Positions 27,836 to 36,666 of a DNA stretch of 51,969 nt are shown piece by piece; position 1 is the stretch's first letter, and each line of letters starts with the position of its first letter. The notes under the pieces were generated by a model, which saw nothing but the letters and a program-made list of their open reading frames with translations, was not told the origin of the DNA and did not search any database. The stretch spans positions 17,969-69,937 of the forward strand of contig PMYB01000198.1 of the NCBI GenBank assembly GCA_003170915.1. The letters run 5' to 3'. A program made the position numbers and the translations under genes. The stretch is from Bryobacterales bacterium. Its GTDB lineage: Bacteria > Acidobacteriota > Terriglobia > Bryobacterales > Bryobacteraceae.

Positions 27836-28365
27836 GGCCGGTTCAAGTCCTTCAGGCCTTCGGGCAATTCTACCGCGATCCGTTTCGCTTCCGGATGGAT
27901 CTCCACACAGATCGCTCGCGCGAAGGGAATCAATAAACCGCCTTCCACCACCAGCAGCCCCGCGCCGCCCGAATCCTCCCAGCCCGAGACGCGCCCCAGA
28001 GATTCGCCTGTTCGCCGGTCCACCACTTCGCAGCCCACCAGGTCCGACTGGAAGAATTCACCCGGTTCCAGTGGCGCGCGCTCGCTCATGGGCACGCGCA
28101 CCTCCGCTCCCGCCAGCGGTTCGGCATCCGAGATCGTATCCACGCCCTGGAACTTGAAAATCAACGTTCCGTTATGGAACCACGTGGATTCCACCTCGTA
28201 GCGCTCGGACCCTCCGGAGTCTCCCGGGCCGAACAGATAGACTTCCCGCAGAGCCTGGTAACGTTCCGGTTTGTCGCTCAGGGCCAGCGCCGTGACTTCG
28301 CCCCGGTTGCCCCTGGACCTTCCCAGCACGGCCACCGCGACCCATCCGCCTGGCGGCAAGCTCAC
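27832..28365 (-). CDS. rimM: Ribosome maturation factor RimM
   Basis: 177 residues from the GTG at 28365, overlapping the khpA stop (GTGA). The N-terminal barrel has [21 protein letters not shown] and the PRC-like barrel has [26 protein letters not shown], then [19 protein letters not shown]. It binds uS19 during 30S head maturation. Standard neighbour of trmD. Confidence 0.94.
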
Positions 28366-28598
28366 TCCAGGATTTCCAGCGTGAAGCGGCGGTTCACTTT
28401 CATCCCGGCCGCCCCGAGGATGGTGCGGATGGAACGCGCCGTGCGCCCCTGTTTTCCGATTACCTTCCCCAGATCGCTGGGCGCCACCTTCAACTCCAGA
28501 ACGGTGACCTGCTCCCCTTCCACCTCTCGGACGGAAACCTCCTCCGGGACGTCCACCAGAGCTTTCGCAATGTCTTCGACCAACTGTTTCATTGCCAT
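28362..28598 (-). CDS. khpA: KH-domain RNA-binding protein KhpA
   Basis: 78 residues, single KH domain with the GxxG loop in [19 protein letters not shown]. The start [16 protein letters not shown] is typical. In Firmicutes KhpA pairs with KhpB to bind RNA; here it sits between rpsP and rimM, its usual place. Confidence 0.94.
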   Translation of the reverse strand: MAMKQLVEDIAKALVDVPEEVSVREVEGEQVTVLELKVAPSDLGKVIGKQGRTARSIRTILGAAGMKVNRRFTLEILE

Positions 28599-28662
28599 CC
28601 CGCCTCCCTAGGACTCATGGTAGCGCGAACTAGACGCGTGTTGGAACGGGTCGCCCCGCTTC

Positions 28663-28923
28663 TTACTCAGCCACCGGCTGGGCCACTGCGGCGGGGTTCT
28701 TCTCCACCAGCCGCTTCACGGTATCGGACATCTGCGCCCCGTTCTTGGTCCAGTGCTCCAGGCGCTCGTGTTTCAACAGCACCTGCGGCGGACTGGTCAG
28801 CGGGTTGTAATGCCCCACTACTTCCAGGTGGCGGCCGTTGCGGGCGCGCTCCTTCTCGATTACCACTATGCGATAAAACGGCTTCTTTTTGGCGCCAAAC
28901 CGCGCCAGGCGAATCATTAGCAT
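28663..28923 (-). CDS. rpsP: Ribosomal protein bS16
   Basis: 86 residues starting MLMIRLARFGAKKKPFYRIVV, the family signature, followed by GRHLEVVGHYNPL and the LKHERLEHWTKNGAQMSDTV helix. The internal Met at position 3 is an alternative start. Part of the 30S body; 18 bases after ffh. Confidence 0.96.
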   Translation of the reverse strand: MLMIRLARFGAKKKPFYRIVVIEKERARNGRHLEVVGHYNPLTSPPQVLLKHERLEHWTKNGAQMSDTVKRLVEKNPAAVAQPVAE

Positions 28924-28940
28924 CCGATCTCCAATAATCT

Positions 28941-30308
28941 TTAACGTCCCGGCAAGTCCCCGAAGGGAAACCCTGCCGGCAACTTCATTTTCCCGAGCTT
29001 CCTTCCCATGAAGCCGCCCGAGAAGCTCTTCATCATCTTCTTGGCCTGGGCATACTGCTTCAACAACTGGTTGACTTCCTGCACCGACGTGCCGCTGCCT
29101 TTGGCGATCCGCCGGCGCCGGCTTCCGTTGACGATCATGTGGTTGTCGCGTTCCCGCGGCGTCATGGAATCGATGATCGCCACCACCCGATTGATCTCTT
29201 TTTCGTCTACTTTGACGTCCTTCAGGTCCTTGAGGATTCCCACCTTGGGCATCATCCCCAGCAGCGATTCGAGCGGCCCCAGCTTGCGGATCTGCCGCAT
29301 CTGGTCGCGGAAATCTTCGAGCGTGAAATCGTTCTCGATGAGCTTCCGCTGCATCTCGACGGCCTTCTTCTTGTCGATCGCCTCCTCCGCCTTCTCGATG
29401 AAGGAGAGCATATCGCCCATCCCCAGGATGCGGCTGGCCGCCCGGTCCGGGTGGAACGGCTCGAGCGCATCGAACTTCTCGCCCACGCCGATGAACTTTA
29501 GCGGCTGCCCCGTCACGTGGCGGATGGAGAGCGCCGCGCCGCCGCGCGCATCGCCATCCATCTTGGTGAGGATCACGCCCGTGATGCCCAGCCGCTTGTG
29601 GAATTCATCGGCCGACTTCACGGCGTCCTGGCCCGTCATGGCGTCGGCCACAAAGAGAATCTCCACCGGATTAAGCTGCTCTTTGAGCTGCTGCAACTCG
29701 GTCATGAGCTGGTCGTCGATATGCAGGCGGCCGGCCGTATCCACCAGCAGCACGTCGCGCCCCGTGTTGGCGCTCTCGCGCCGCGCCGAACGAGCCAACT
29801 CGAGCGGCTGCGTCTCTTCCGGCGCGCCCTCGTAGAGCGTCTGCCCAACCTCCCGCGCGATCACCTTGAGCTGTTCGCGGGCCGCCGGGCGGTACACGTC
29901 CACCGATACCAGCATGGGACGGTGGCCGTTCCTCGATAGCCAGCGCGCCAGCTTCCCGGCCGAGGTAGTCTTGCCCGAACCTTGCAGTCCCACGATCAGG
30001 AATACGCTGGGCGGCTCGTTGGCGAAGCGCAGTTTGGATTCGTGGCTGCCGAGGATCTTGATCAGCTCCTCGTGAACGATCTTGATGACTTGCTGGGCAG
30101 GCGAGAGAGCCGTCAGGACCTCCTCGCCCATGGCCTTTACCTTGATGTTTTCGATGAGCTGTTTGACGACCTTGAAATTGACGTCGGCTTCCAGCAGCGC
30201 CATGCGGATTTCGCGCAGGGCGCCCTCCATGTTTTCGGCCGAAAGTTTTCCTTCGCCGCGCAGGCTCTTGAAAACCCGCTGCAGTTTTTCAGATAGGTTG
30301 TCGAACAT
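28941..30308 (-). CDS. ffh: Signal recognition particle protein Ffh
   Basis: 455 residues with N, G and M domains. G motifs: GLQGSGKTTSAGKLA (P-loop), DVYRPAAREQL, VDTAGRLHID, TKMDGDARGGAALS. The M domain carries SRRRRIAKGSGTSVQEVNQLLKQY (RNA binding) and methionines in KMMKSFSGGFMGRKLG that line the signal groove. It targets inner-membrane proteins to FtsY. First gene of the conserved operon. Confidence 0.97.
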   Translation of the reverse strand: MFDNLSEKLQRVFKSLRGEGKLSAENMEGALREIRMALLEADVNFKVVKQLIENIKVKAMGEEVLTALSPAQQVIKIVHEELIKILGSHESKLRFANEPPSVFLIVGLQGSGKTTSAGKLARWLSRNGHRPMLVSVDVYRPAAREQLKVIAREVGQTLYEGAPEETQPLELARSARRESANTGRDVLLVDTAGRLHIDDQLMTELQQLKEQLNPVEILFVADAMTGQDAVKSADEFHKRLGITGVILTKMDGDARGGAALSIRHVTGQPLKFIGVGEKFDALEPFHPDRAASRILGMGDMLSFIEKAEEAIDKKKAVEMQRKLIENDFTLEDFRDQMRQIRKLGPLESLLGMMPKVGILKDLKDVKVDEKEINRVVAIIDSMTPRERDNHMIVNGSRRRRIAKGSGTSVQEVNQLLKQYAQAKKMMKSFSGGFMGRKLGKMKLPAGFPFGDLPGR

Positions 30309-30366
30309 GAGAGCGGAACTCCGCCGCGAGCGAACACCGCGGGGACGGTCCCCTTATTATAGCCGG

Positions 30367-30780
30367 TTATGCCGCCGGAACGATGCGGACACTGCTCGCC
30401 GCCATTTTCCCGGTGCGGTCCATGCCCAGTTCGTAGGCCACCCGCGTGCCCGGCCGCAAATCCGTGGCAAGGCCCTCCGCCAGCCGCGAGACGTGGAAGA
30501 AGATGTCTCTTCCCCCATCGTCCGGCCGCAGAAATCCGAAGCCTTTGGCTTCAAAGTACGTCACCACCGCGCCAGCCTGCTCCCCCGTGGGCGCTTCTCC
30601 GCTGGCGTCGCCCGCCTCCGCGGCAGACTGCCCGGGCCGGGTGCTTTTGTCTCCTACCCCTTGCTTGATCAGTGCAAGGTCGTCTTCGGTCCAATTCGCG
30701 GGCTGCGTATTGGCGGGCATCTTGAGGTCCGGATTGCGCTTGCGGGCCTCTTCAAACATCCTCTTTTGGAGTGCGTTCAA
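30367..30780 (-). CDS. Cold-shock-domain protein with an N-terminal extension
   Basis: 137 residues. The last 70 form a cold-shock fold: VVTYFEAKGFGFLRPDDGGRDIFFHVSRL, with the RNP1-like KGFGFL and RNP2-like DIFFHVS motifs. The first 65 residues (MNALQKRMFEEARKRNPDLKMP and a Glu/Ala linker) are helical and then low-complexity; they are not part of a standard CspA. It probably binds single-stranded RNA or DNA. Its partner gene downstream also has a nucleic-acid-binding-type domain. Confidence 0.82.
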   Translation of the reverse strand: MNALQKRMFEEARKRNPDLKMPANTQPANWTEDDLALIKQGVGDKSTRPGQSAAEAGDASGEAPTGEQAGAVVTYFEAKGFGFLRPDDGGRDIFFHVSRLAEGLATDLRPGTRVAYELGMDRTGKMAASSVRIVPAA

Positions 30781-30807
30781 CGAATATTTCCTTTAGTTCC
30801 GGCGGCC

Positions 30808-31038
30808 CTACGCCGGAACCGGCGCGGCGGCCTTTTTCCTGCGCGAGCCCTTCTTTTCGGCGGGGCGCTCACGGTCGCTCTTTTTCAAACTGCCCATCAC
30901 CATATTGGTGACGAACTTCTTCTCGCCGTGATCGTCGAACTTGATCACGATTCTTTCTTCACTGCTGGCTAGGACCGTCCCCAGGCCGAACTTCTCGTGC
31001 TCGACTTGGGCGCCCTGAGAAAAAGTGTTGGAAGCCAT
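30808..31038 (-). CDS. Small UvrD-C-terminal-like Tudor protein
   Basis: 76 residues. The first 50 match the barrel found at the C-terminus of UvrD/PcrA helicases: SQGAQVEHEKFGLGTVLASSEERIVIKFDDHGEKKFV. In PcrA this domain binds RNA polymerase. A lysine/arginine-rich tail follows (KKSDRERPAEKKGSRRKKAAA). It exists here as a free-standing domain. Probably a nucleic acid or RNA-polymerase-binding factor; function not established. Confidence 0.72.
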   Translation of the reverse strand: MASNTFSQGAQVEHEKFGLGTVLASSEERIVIKFDDHGEKKFVTNMVMGSLKKSDRERPAEKKGSRRKKAAAPVPA

Positions 31039-31151
31039 AGATTTCCTGCGCGTTATTCCTCGGATGGATTGCTGCGGGAGACAAAATTATCGGGCAGAAG
31101 TCCCACAATGATTGTAGATTCTATCTTAGCATACTGTGGCGCCGCGCGTGT

Positions 31152-31603
31152 TTACGGTTCCGCGGGCCTGGTCGCGGACCAGTGCGAATGAATGATGCGC
31201 CAGCCCTCCTTCTTTCGCTGGTACACCTGGGTGGCGTTCCAGCGGGTTGTCGCGGTCCCCATGTGCCGCACCAGGGTATACGTCAGGACCGCGGTGTCGC
31301 CGCTCGCTTGCACCTTTGGCTCGGCCATCTCGTAGCTGTCGAACAAGGGCCTGCCGCGGTAACTCTCAAAGAGCGCTCTTAGCGCCGGCAGGCCATCCAG
31401 CCTCTTGTCCGTAACGACATGGAAGTAGGTGATCTCGGGGTCTGAAATCGCCAGGAGCGGGTCGGGATTCCCCATCTGCCAGCCGTCCAACGTTGTGCGC
31501 TCCAGCGCGAGGACCTCGCGCGCGGCCGCTTCATCCCATCGGCGGCCGCCAACACGCCGCACAGCGCGGCCGCGACCGCGCAAGCCAGGATTGAGTTCGT
31601 CAT
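31152..31603 (-). pseudogene. Frameshifted secreted SnoaL/DUF4440-like protein
   Basis: The ATG at 31603 overlaps the glycosyltransferase stop (ATGA) and encodes a signal peptide (MTNSILACAVAAALCGVLAAA) that runs into nonsense, while the other frame from about 31540 reads EVLALERTTLDGWQMGNPDPLLAISDPEITYF and on to a proper DUF4440/SnoaL-like fold ending SHWSATRPAEP. A one-base indel near 31535-31550 joins the two. The C-terminal part has no credible start of its own. Either a recent mutation or a sequencing or assembly error. The family includes small cone-shaped dimers of unclear function; some are ketosteroid-isomerase-like. Confidence 0.6.
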
Positions 31604-32394
31604 TTGTAATCCTTTGCCGGCGACTGCTTCTTGCGGTAATCGCCGCGGCTGAAGTATTTTTCCAGCCAGCAGTAGAGAGCGATGAACAGATATCGGCTGC
31701 CCATTTCCCCGATCTTGAGCTTCGACATCCCCGTTCGCCGGTTCCGCCAGGTGATCGGCATGGTGGTCCAGGAGTAGCCGCGTACGATGGTCTTCAGGGG
31801 CAGTTCCACGGTGAGGTTGAAGTGCGGCGAAAGAAAGGGCCGGCAGCCATCGAGCGCTTCGCGGCGGTAGGCCTTGAAGGCGTTGGTGAAATCGTTGAGC
31901 GGAATGCGGAACAGCGACCGCAGAAACAAGTTCGCCATGCGGTTTATGAGCAGCTTGTGGAGGGGGTAATCGATGACGCCGCCGCCGCGGATAAAGCGGG
32001 AGCCAAAAACCGCATCCCAGCCTTCGCCCAGCAGTTTCCAATAGCGGACCACGTCGCGGCAATCGTCCGACTCGTCGGCCATCATGATGACGATGGCATC
32101 GCCATGGCTCTGGTCAATGCCCAAAGCGATGGCTCTTCCAAAGCCGTTGTCCCCCGTATTTCGCATGGGGCGCAGGGTGGGTACGCGCTGGCAAAGGGCT
32201 TCGAGCGTCTGCCAGGTGGAGTCGGTGCTGCCGTCATCCACGGTGACGATTTCGTGCGGGATGTTGTGCAGACGCAATTCCACGTACAGATGCTCGACGG
32301 CGGAAGGGATGGCACCCTCTTCGTTGCGGCAGGGGATTACCACTGAAAGCAACTCGAGCGGCTGGTGGGATGTGGGTTCCGGCCGGCTCTTCAC
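31600..32394 (-). CDS. GT2 glycosyltransferase, dolichyl-phosphate mannosyltransferase-like
   Basis: 264 residues from the GTG at 32394, overlapping the upstream stop (GTGA). The GT-A fold is clear: VVIPCRNEEGAIPSAVEHL, TVDDGSTDSTWQTLEAL (DDGS), and IMMADESDD (the DxD-like site). A C-terminal RTGMSKLKIGEMG segment is typical of the DPM1/polyprenyl-phosphate sugar transferase branch. It transfers an activated sugar to polyprenyl phosphate or directly to a glycan. It follows two epimerases in one unit. Confidence 0.88.
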   Translation of the reverse strand: MKSRPEPTSHQPLELLSVVIPCRNEEGAIPSAVEHLYVELRLHNIPHEIVTVDDGSTDSTWQTLEALCQRVPTLRPMRNTGDNGFGRAIALGIDQSHGDAIVIMMADESDDCRDVVRYWKLLGEGWDAVFGSRFIRGGGVIDYPLHKLLINRMANLFLRSLFRIPLNDFTNAFKAYRREALDGCRPFLSPHFNLTVELPLKTIVRGYSWTTMPITWRNRRTGMSKLKIGEMGSRYLFIALYCWLEKYFSRGDYRKKQSPAKDYK

Positions 32395-33458
32395 AAACCA
32401 CTCCGCTCGAGCCAGTCCGGATTCCGCCGGGCGTGAGCCGCAATTTCGTCGAGGATGCTCATGATCGGCGTTTCCACCGTCCAGCCGAAGTCCCGCTCCG
32501 CTTCGTCGTTGTCCATGGCCACCCAGGGCACGTCGTAGGGACGCTCGCGAGCGTCGGGCTCGGGACGGTGCGGACCGAAGGCGCCATCGCACCAGGCCGT
32601 GAGTTGTGCCAGCGAGAGGGAATTCGCGATTCCCCCGCCGGCGGTGTAGATCCGCGGCCCGTCCACCCACGCGGCGGTCATCTGCAAGTCGAGCAAGGCC
32701 GCCAGGTCGCGCGGGTGCAGCGCATCTCGGACCTGTTTGCCCTCCCCTCCGAAACCGATGTAGCGCAGCGGTCGCCTGCGCAGATGGGCGTTGATCCAGT
32801 AAGAGAAGATCCCCTGATCGGGCGTACCGAACTGGCCGGGGCCGGCCAAGACTCCGCAGCGGTCGATCCAAACGGGGAAGCCGAAGGCGGCGCCCCACTC
32901 CAGCGCCAGGGCCTCGGCGGCCAGCTTGGTGCTGCCATAGAGGGACAGCGGCGGGTTGGTGGAGAAGGCGCAGCCGATGCCCTTGGCGGAGACTCCGCGC
33001 GGAAGAGGCTGCGTGACGTCCAACTGGAGAGCGTTGCCAACGTCCCGGAGCGGAAGCGACTGGAGGGCCGGGATGGAGTAGACCCGGCTGCTGCTCAGCA
33101 ACACCAGGCCCGCCCGCGTATCCTTGCAGAGTTCCAGCACATTCCCCAGACCGACCAGGTTATGCTCGAACAGCCGGCGGCTGCTGAATCCGCCCTGAAC
33201 GCCCGCCAGGACACTGGGTTGAGCGGCGGCTTCGATCACCCAGTCGGCGGCGGGCAGCGGTTCCAGGTCGCTGGCCTGCCGGAGGTCGCCATGGAAAACC
33301 GCGACGCCCATGCGCCGCAGCCGCAGCCGGTTGCTCTCCGACCCCGGGCGCATCAGATTATCGATGCCCGCGATCGAAAGCCCCGGCCGCCGCTCGAGAA
33401 GGGTCTCCGCTACGGCGCTGCCGACGAATCCACAGATGCCTGTGATCAGGAGCCGCAT
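32391..33458 (-). CDS. NAD-dependent epimerase/dehydratase
   Basis: 355 residues from the ATG at 33458 that shares a base with the upstream stop (TGATG). Extended-SDR: GxxGxxG in ITGICGFVGSAVAE, then NLMRPGSESNRLRLRRMG and the active-site Tyr-Lys in SLYGSTKLAAEA. A sugar-nucleotide substrate is inferred from neighbours, which are a second epimerase and a glycosyltransferase. Product unknown. Confidence 0.85.
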   Translation of the reverse strand: MRLLITGICGFVGSAVAETLLERRPGLSIAGIDNLMRPGSESNRLRLRRMGVAVFHGDLRQASDLEPLPAADWVIEAAAQPSVLAGVQGGFSSRRLFEHNLVGLGNVLELCKDTRAGLVLLSSSRVYSIPALQSLPLRDVGNALQLDVTQPLPRGVSAKGIGCAFSTNPPLSLYGSTKLAAEALALEWGAAFGFPVWIDRCGVLAGPGQFGTPDQGIFSYWINAHLRRRPLRYIGFGGEGKQVRDALHPRDLAALLDLQMTAAWVDGPRIYTAGGGIANSLSLAQLTAWCDGAFGPHRPEPDARERPYDVPWVAMDNDEAERDFGWTVETPIMSILDEIAAHARRNPDWLERSGL

Positions 33459-34525
33459 CAAACCGCCTCGGTGAGCCGCCGCATCCAACTCCCCGCGATT
33501 TCCTGGAAGATCGCCGGCAGCGGCTTGGCGATGTCCCAGCCGGGGTAGTGTGCCTTCATTTTACGCAGATCGCTGTAGTAGCAGATGTGGTCGCCAATGC
33601 GGTTCTGATCCACGTAGCGCCAGTTCATGGGACGGCCGGTGACTTCTTCGGCCATGCGGAACGCCTCCAGGATGGAGCAGGAGTTCCCTTTGCCCCCGCC
33701 CAGGTTGTAGACTTCGCCCACGCGCGGCGCTTTCCAAAACTCGAACATGAAACGCGCCACGTCCTCGGAGTGGAGATTGTCGCGCACCTGCTTGCCTTTG
33801 TAACCGAACACTTTGTATTCCCGGCCCTCGACGTTGCATTTGATCAGGTAGCTCAGGAATCCGTGCAGCTCGACGCCGGAGTGATTGGGTCCCGTGAGGC
33901 AGCCGCCGCGGAGGCAGCAGGTGGGCATGTTGAAGTACCGCCCGTATTCCTGCACCATTACGTCCGCCGCCAGCTTGGACGCGCCGAAGAGAGAGTGCTT
34001 GGACTGATCGATAGGGAAACTCTCCGGTATTCCGTTCTCGTAGGCCGGGTCGGCATAATCCCAGCGCGTTTCCAGTTCCTTCATGGGGATGGCGTTGGGC
34101 CGGTCGCCGTACACCTTATTGGTGGACATGTGAATGAAGGGCGCTTCGGGGCAAGAACGCCGCGCGGCCTCGAGCAGGTGGAGAGTCCCCAACGCATTGA
34201 CCTCGAAGTCGAGGAATGGAATGGCGGCGGCGCGATCGTGCGACGGCTGGGAAGCGGCGTGAATGATGAGGTTGGGCCGAAGTTCTTCGACCAGGGCCAG
34301 CACTCCGTCCCGGTTGCGGATATCGAGCGCGGCATGCCGGTAGCCGGGCATCTCGCGCCGCAAGCGTTCGAGGACCCAACTGGTATCGCCTTCGGGACCG
34401 AAGAAGACCGCGCGATGATTGCTGTCGATGCCAGTTACCTGGAAGCCTTGACGGGCGAAGAAGAGGGAGACTTCCGAGCCGATCAAGCCACAGGATCCCG
34501 AAATCAGGACGGATGGTGTGGGCAT
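33458..34525 (-). CDS. Epimerase resembling CDP-paratose/CDP-tyvelose 2-epimerase
   Basis: 355 residues. The Rossmann motif [13 protein letters not shown] is intact and the middle has [15 protein letters not shown], a loop typical of CDP-tyvelose epimerase relatives. The active-site segment reads [10 protein letters not shown], so the usual catalytic Tyr of the YxxxK motif is Phe here. The rest ([39 protein letters not shown]) is well preserved, suggesting a coherent subfamily rather than decay. The start lies inside the dsrP gene (22-base overlap), so translation is coupled to dsrP. Substrate uncertain. Confidence 0.8.
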   Translation of the reverse strand: MPTPSVLISGSCGLIGSEVSLFFARQGFQVTGIDSNHRAVFFGPEGDTSWVLERLRREMPGYRHAALDIRNRDGVLALVEELRPNLIIHAASQPSHDRAAAIPFLDFEVNALGTLHLLEAARRSCPEAPFIHMSTNKVYGDRPNAIPMKELETRWDYADPAYENGIPESFPIDQSKHSLFGASKLAADVMVQEYGRYFNMPTCCLRGGCLTGPNHSGVELHGFLSYLIKCNVEGREYKVFGYKGKQVRDNLHSEDVARFMFEFWKAPRVGEVYNLGGGKGNSCSILEAFRMAEEVTGRPMNWRYVDQNRIGDHICYYSDLRKMKAHYPGWDIAKPLPAIFQEIAGSWMRRLTEAV

Positions 34526-35589
34526 GAACGTCGATTATAGCTTTCCGCGACGCGGAACAGCACCGTCACCAACAAGGCGCCGGCGCACCAGATGGCCAGC
34601 ACAATACCCAGTTCGACGGCGGTGGGGATGTATGGCGTCACCGCCCCTTCGGGCGATGGAATGAACCCGGCGGGGATGAGCACCACGCCCTTGTCGATGG
34701 CCAGCGACGCGAACACCGCCGCCGGGGCATAGCGGCTGCGGCCCAGCGCCAGGGCGAGGGCCGCGGCCATGAAGCCGCCGGAAAGCCAGGTCCACGGGCT
34801 GTAGTGCGCGGCCTCGCCGGGGATGCCGCTGTAGAACGCGGTGAACACTTCCATGAGGGCCAGGAACACGTTGGCCGTCATGGCGTAGGTCATCACCAGC
34901 CGGAGCTTGCGCAGGGCTTCGTCACCGGCGTCGTAACGGAACGCGCGGCAGAGCAGGATGAGCAGCGCGGGACCGACGGCGAAGGCGGAAGCCAGGAATC
35001 GCGGCGCCATGGCCGCCGTCAGCCAGAAGGGCCGGCCCGCCAGACCCGCGTAGAGAAAGGCGGTGATGGTGTGGATGGAAACCGCCCAGGGGATGGAAAC
35101 GAGGATGAGAGCGCGATTCCAGGCGGCTGGCGGTCCTGCCAGAGCGGCGCGCGCCAGAATGACGTTGAGCGCCAGGTAGCCCGTGAGCGCGAGCAGGTCC
35201 CAGAACATCAGCGACGAGGGCGACGGGTGAAGCAACACGTTGAGCAGCCGGTCCGGCCGCCCCAGATCGACAAAAACGAACAGCAGCGCGGCCACCACGG
35301 AGGCGATGGCCAGCATCTCGCCCAGAATCACCACGCGGACGAAATCTTTCCAGGCGTGCAGGTAGTACGGCAGCACCACCGTGACGGCCGAGGCCGCCAC
35401 CCCCACGAAGAACGTGAACTGGCCGACGTAGAGGCCCCAGGCCACGTCGCGGCTCATGCCGGTGAGCACGAGACCCTGGTTCCATTGACGCAACCAGAGC
35501 AAGACCCCGGCGGCGACGGCGGCGTAGAGAGCGGCCATCCACCACCGGTACGCCCGGCTGCCCCACATCGCATTGGCAAGAACAGTCAT
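34504..35589 (-). CDS. dsrP: DsrP, NrfD-type quinol-interacting membrane subunit
   Basis: 361 residues with about ten membrane helices. NrfD-like: [68 protein letters not shown]. In DsrMKJOP it sits in the cytoplasmic membrane and exchanges electrons with the quinone pool, passing them to DsrO and DsrJ on the periplasmic side. It starts 8 bases after dsrO and its 3' end overlaps a sugar epimerase. Confidence 0.93.
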   Translation of the reverse strand: MTVLANAMWGSRAYRWWMAALYAAVAAGVLLWLRQWNQGLVLTGMSRDVAWGLYVGQFTFFVGVAASAVTVVLPYYLHAWKDFVRVVILGEMLAIASVVAALLFVFVDLGRPDRLLNVLLHPSPSSLMFWDLLALTGYLALNVILARAALAGPPAAWNRALILVSIPWAVSIHTITAFLYAGLAGRPFWLTAAMAPRFLASAFAVGPALLILLCRAFRYDAGDEALRKLRLVMTYAMTANVFLALMEVFTAFYSGIPGEAAHYSPWTWLSGGFMAAALALALGRSRYAPAAVFASLAIDKGVVLIPAGFIPSPEGAVTPYIPTAVELGIVLAIWCAGALLVTVLFRVAESYNRRSCPHHPS

Positions 35590-35596
35590 GTGGTCT

Positions 35597-36295
35597 CTAA
35601 AGAATGTAAAAGACGTTTGGGCCGGCGCCTAGCTCGGGCTTGCGGCGGAAGGCGTGGCGCGTACGGAGGAGTTGCGCGATGGCGGAAGACGGGTCCGCGG
35701 CGTCGCCGAAAACCATGGCTTTGAACGGGCACACCTCGACGCAGGCCGGCTGCTGGCCGCGCGCCAGACGCTCGTTGCAGAAGGTACACTTTTCGACCAC
35801 GCCCTTTTCGCGCGTGGGATAGGCGGGATCGAGGGTGCGCAGGAAAGAGCGCGGGTCGCTCCAGTTGAAGCTGCGGGCGCCATAGGGGCAGGCGGCCATG
35901 CAATAACGGCAGCCGATGCAGCGGTGCTCATCCATCATCACGAGGCCGTCGCTTTCGCGTTTGAAGGTGGCGCCGGTGGGGCACACCTGGACACACGCCG
36001 GATGTTCACAGTGATTGCAGAGCACCGGGACGGGAGCGCCGGCCACGGCGGGGCCGGCGCTCTCCTGGCCGAAGGCGTTTTCGAAGCGCTCCTCCCAGAT
36101 CCACTTGATTTCGCGGCGCCGATCGGGAATCCGCGGAACGTTATGGGCGGCGTGGCAGGCCTGCGCGCAGCGGGTGCAGCCGCGGTCTTTCCAGCACTTC
36201 GACAGGTCGATGGCCATGGCCATGCGGCGCGGTTTGGAGAATGCGCGCGCGGCGGCGGCCAGCAGCGCGAGAAAGGCCTGGCGGGTGATCTTCAT
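35597..36295 (-). CDS. dsrO: DsrO, periplasmic iron-sulfur subunit
   Basis: 232 residues from the ATG at 36295, overlapping the dsrJ stop (ATGA). Four cluster motifs are readable: CWKDRGCTRCAQAC, CNHCEHPACVQVCPTGA, CIGCRYCMAACPYGA and CTFCNERLARGQQPAC with CVEVCPFKA, so up to four 4Fe-4S clusters. The N-terminus reads ITRQAFLALLAAAARAF: a Tat-like signal with Arg-Gln in place of Arg-Arg, followed by a short hydrophobic core. DsrO is expected outside the membrane between DsrJ and DsrP. Confidence 0.95.
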   Translation of the reverse strand: MKITRQAFLALLAAAARAFSKPRRMAMAIDLSKCWKDRGCTRCAQACHAAHNVPRIPDRRREIKWIWEERFENAFGQESAGPAVAGAPVPVLCNHCEHPACVQVCPTGATFKRESDGLVMMDEHRCIGCRYCMAACPYGARSFNWSDPRSFLRTLDPAYPTREKGVVEKCTFCNERLARGQQPACVEVCPFKAMVFGDAADPSSAIAQLLRTRHAFRRKPELGAGPNVFYIL

Positions 36296-36666
36296 CGCGG
36301 GCTCCGTGGATCGACGTGACAGCTCCAGCACTCCGGCGCGACCGCCACGTACTGGTGGCAGCGGTCGCAGAACTCGGCCTTTTGGTGACAGCCCAGGCAG
36401 GTGCGGACCAGGCTCAGCTCGCGAACACGGCCGTCGGGCGCGGTGAAGACGCGCTCGCCGGAGCGCACCACGCGGTCGCGCCAGGCGAGCAGCAGGTCGC
36501 CGTGCGAAGCGCGCATGTAGGCCACCGGGGCCACGCACTGGCGCTCGCCCGCCGGCAGCGGCAGCACGAGCGGGCGCGGCGGCGCGGCGGCGTTGCGCCA
36601 GAACGGGAAGCAGGCGCCGGCCAGGAACAGCGCGACGCCCGCGGCAATGATGGCCCGCTCAGACAT
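36292..36666 (-). CDS. dsrJ: DsrJ, triheme cytochrome c
   Basis: 124 residues. One N-terminal membrane anchor/signal (AIIAAGVALFLAGACFPFW) and three CxxCH sites: CLGCH (90-94), CDRCH (100-104), CWSCH (113-117). The Cys44 of ERQCVAPVAYMRASHGDLL is the conserved cysteine that ligates the unusual heme in characterised DsrJ. It is part of the periplasmic face of DsrMKJOP. It overlaps dsrK by 8 bases and dsrO by 4. Confidence 0.95.
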   Translation of the reverse strand: MSERAIIAAGVALFLAGACFPFWRNAAAPPRPLVLPLPAGERQCVAPVAYMRASHGDLLLAWRDRVVRSGERVFTAPDGRVRELSLVRTCLGCHQKAEFCDRCHQYVAVAPECWSCHVDPRSPR

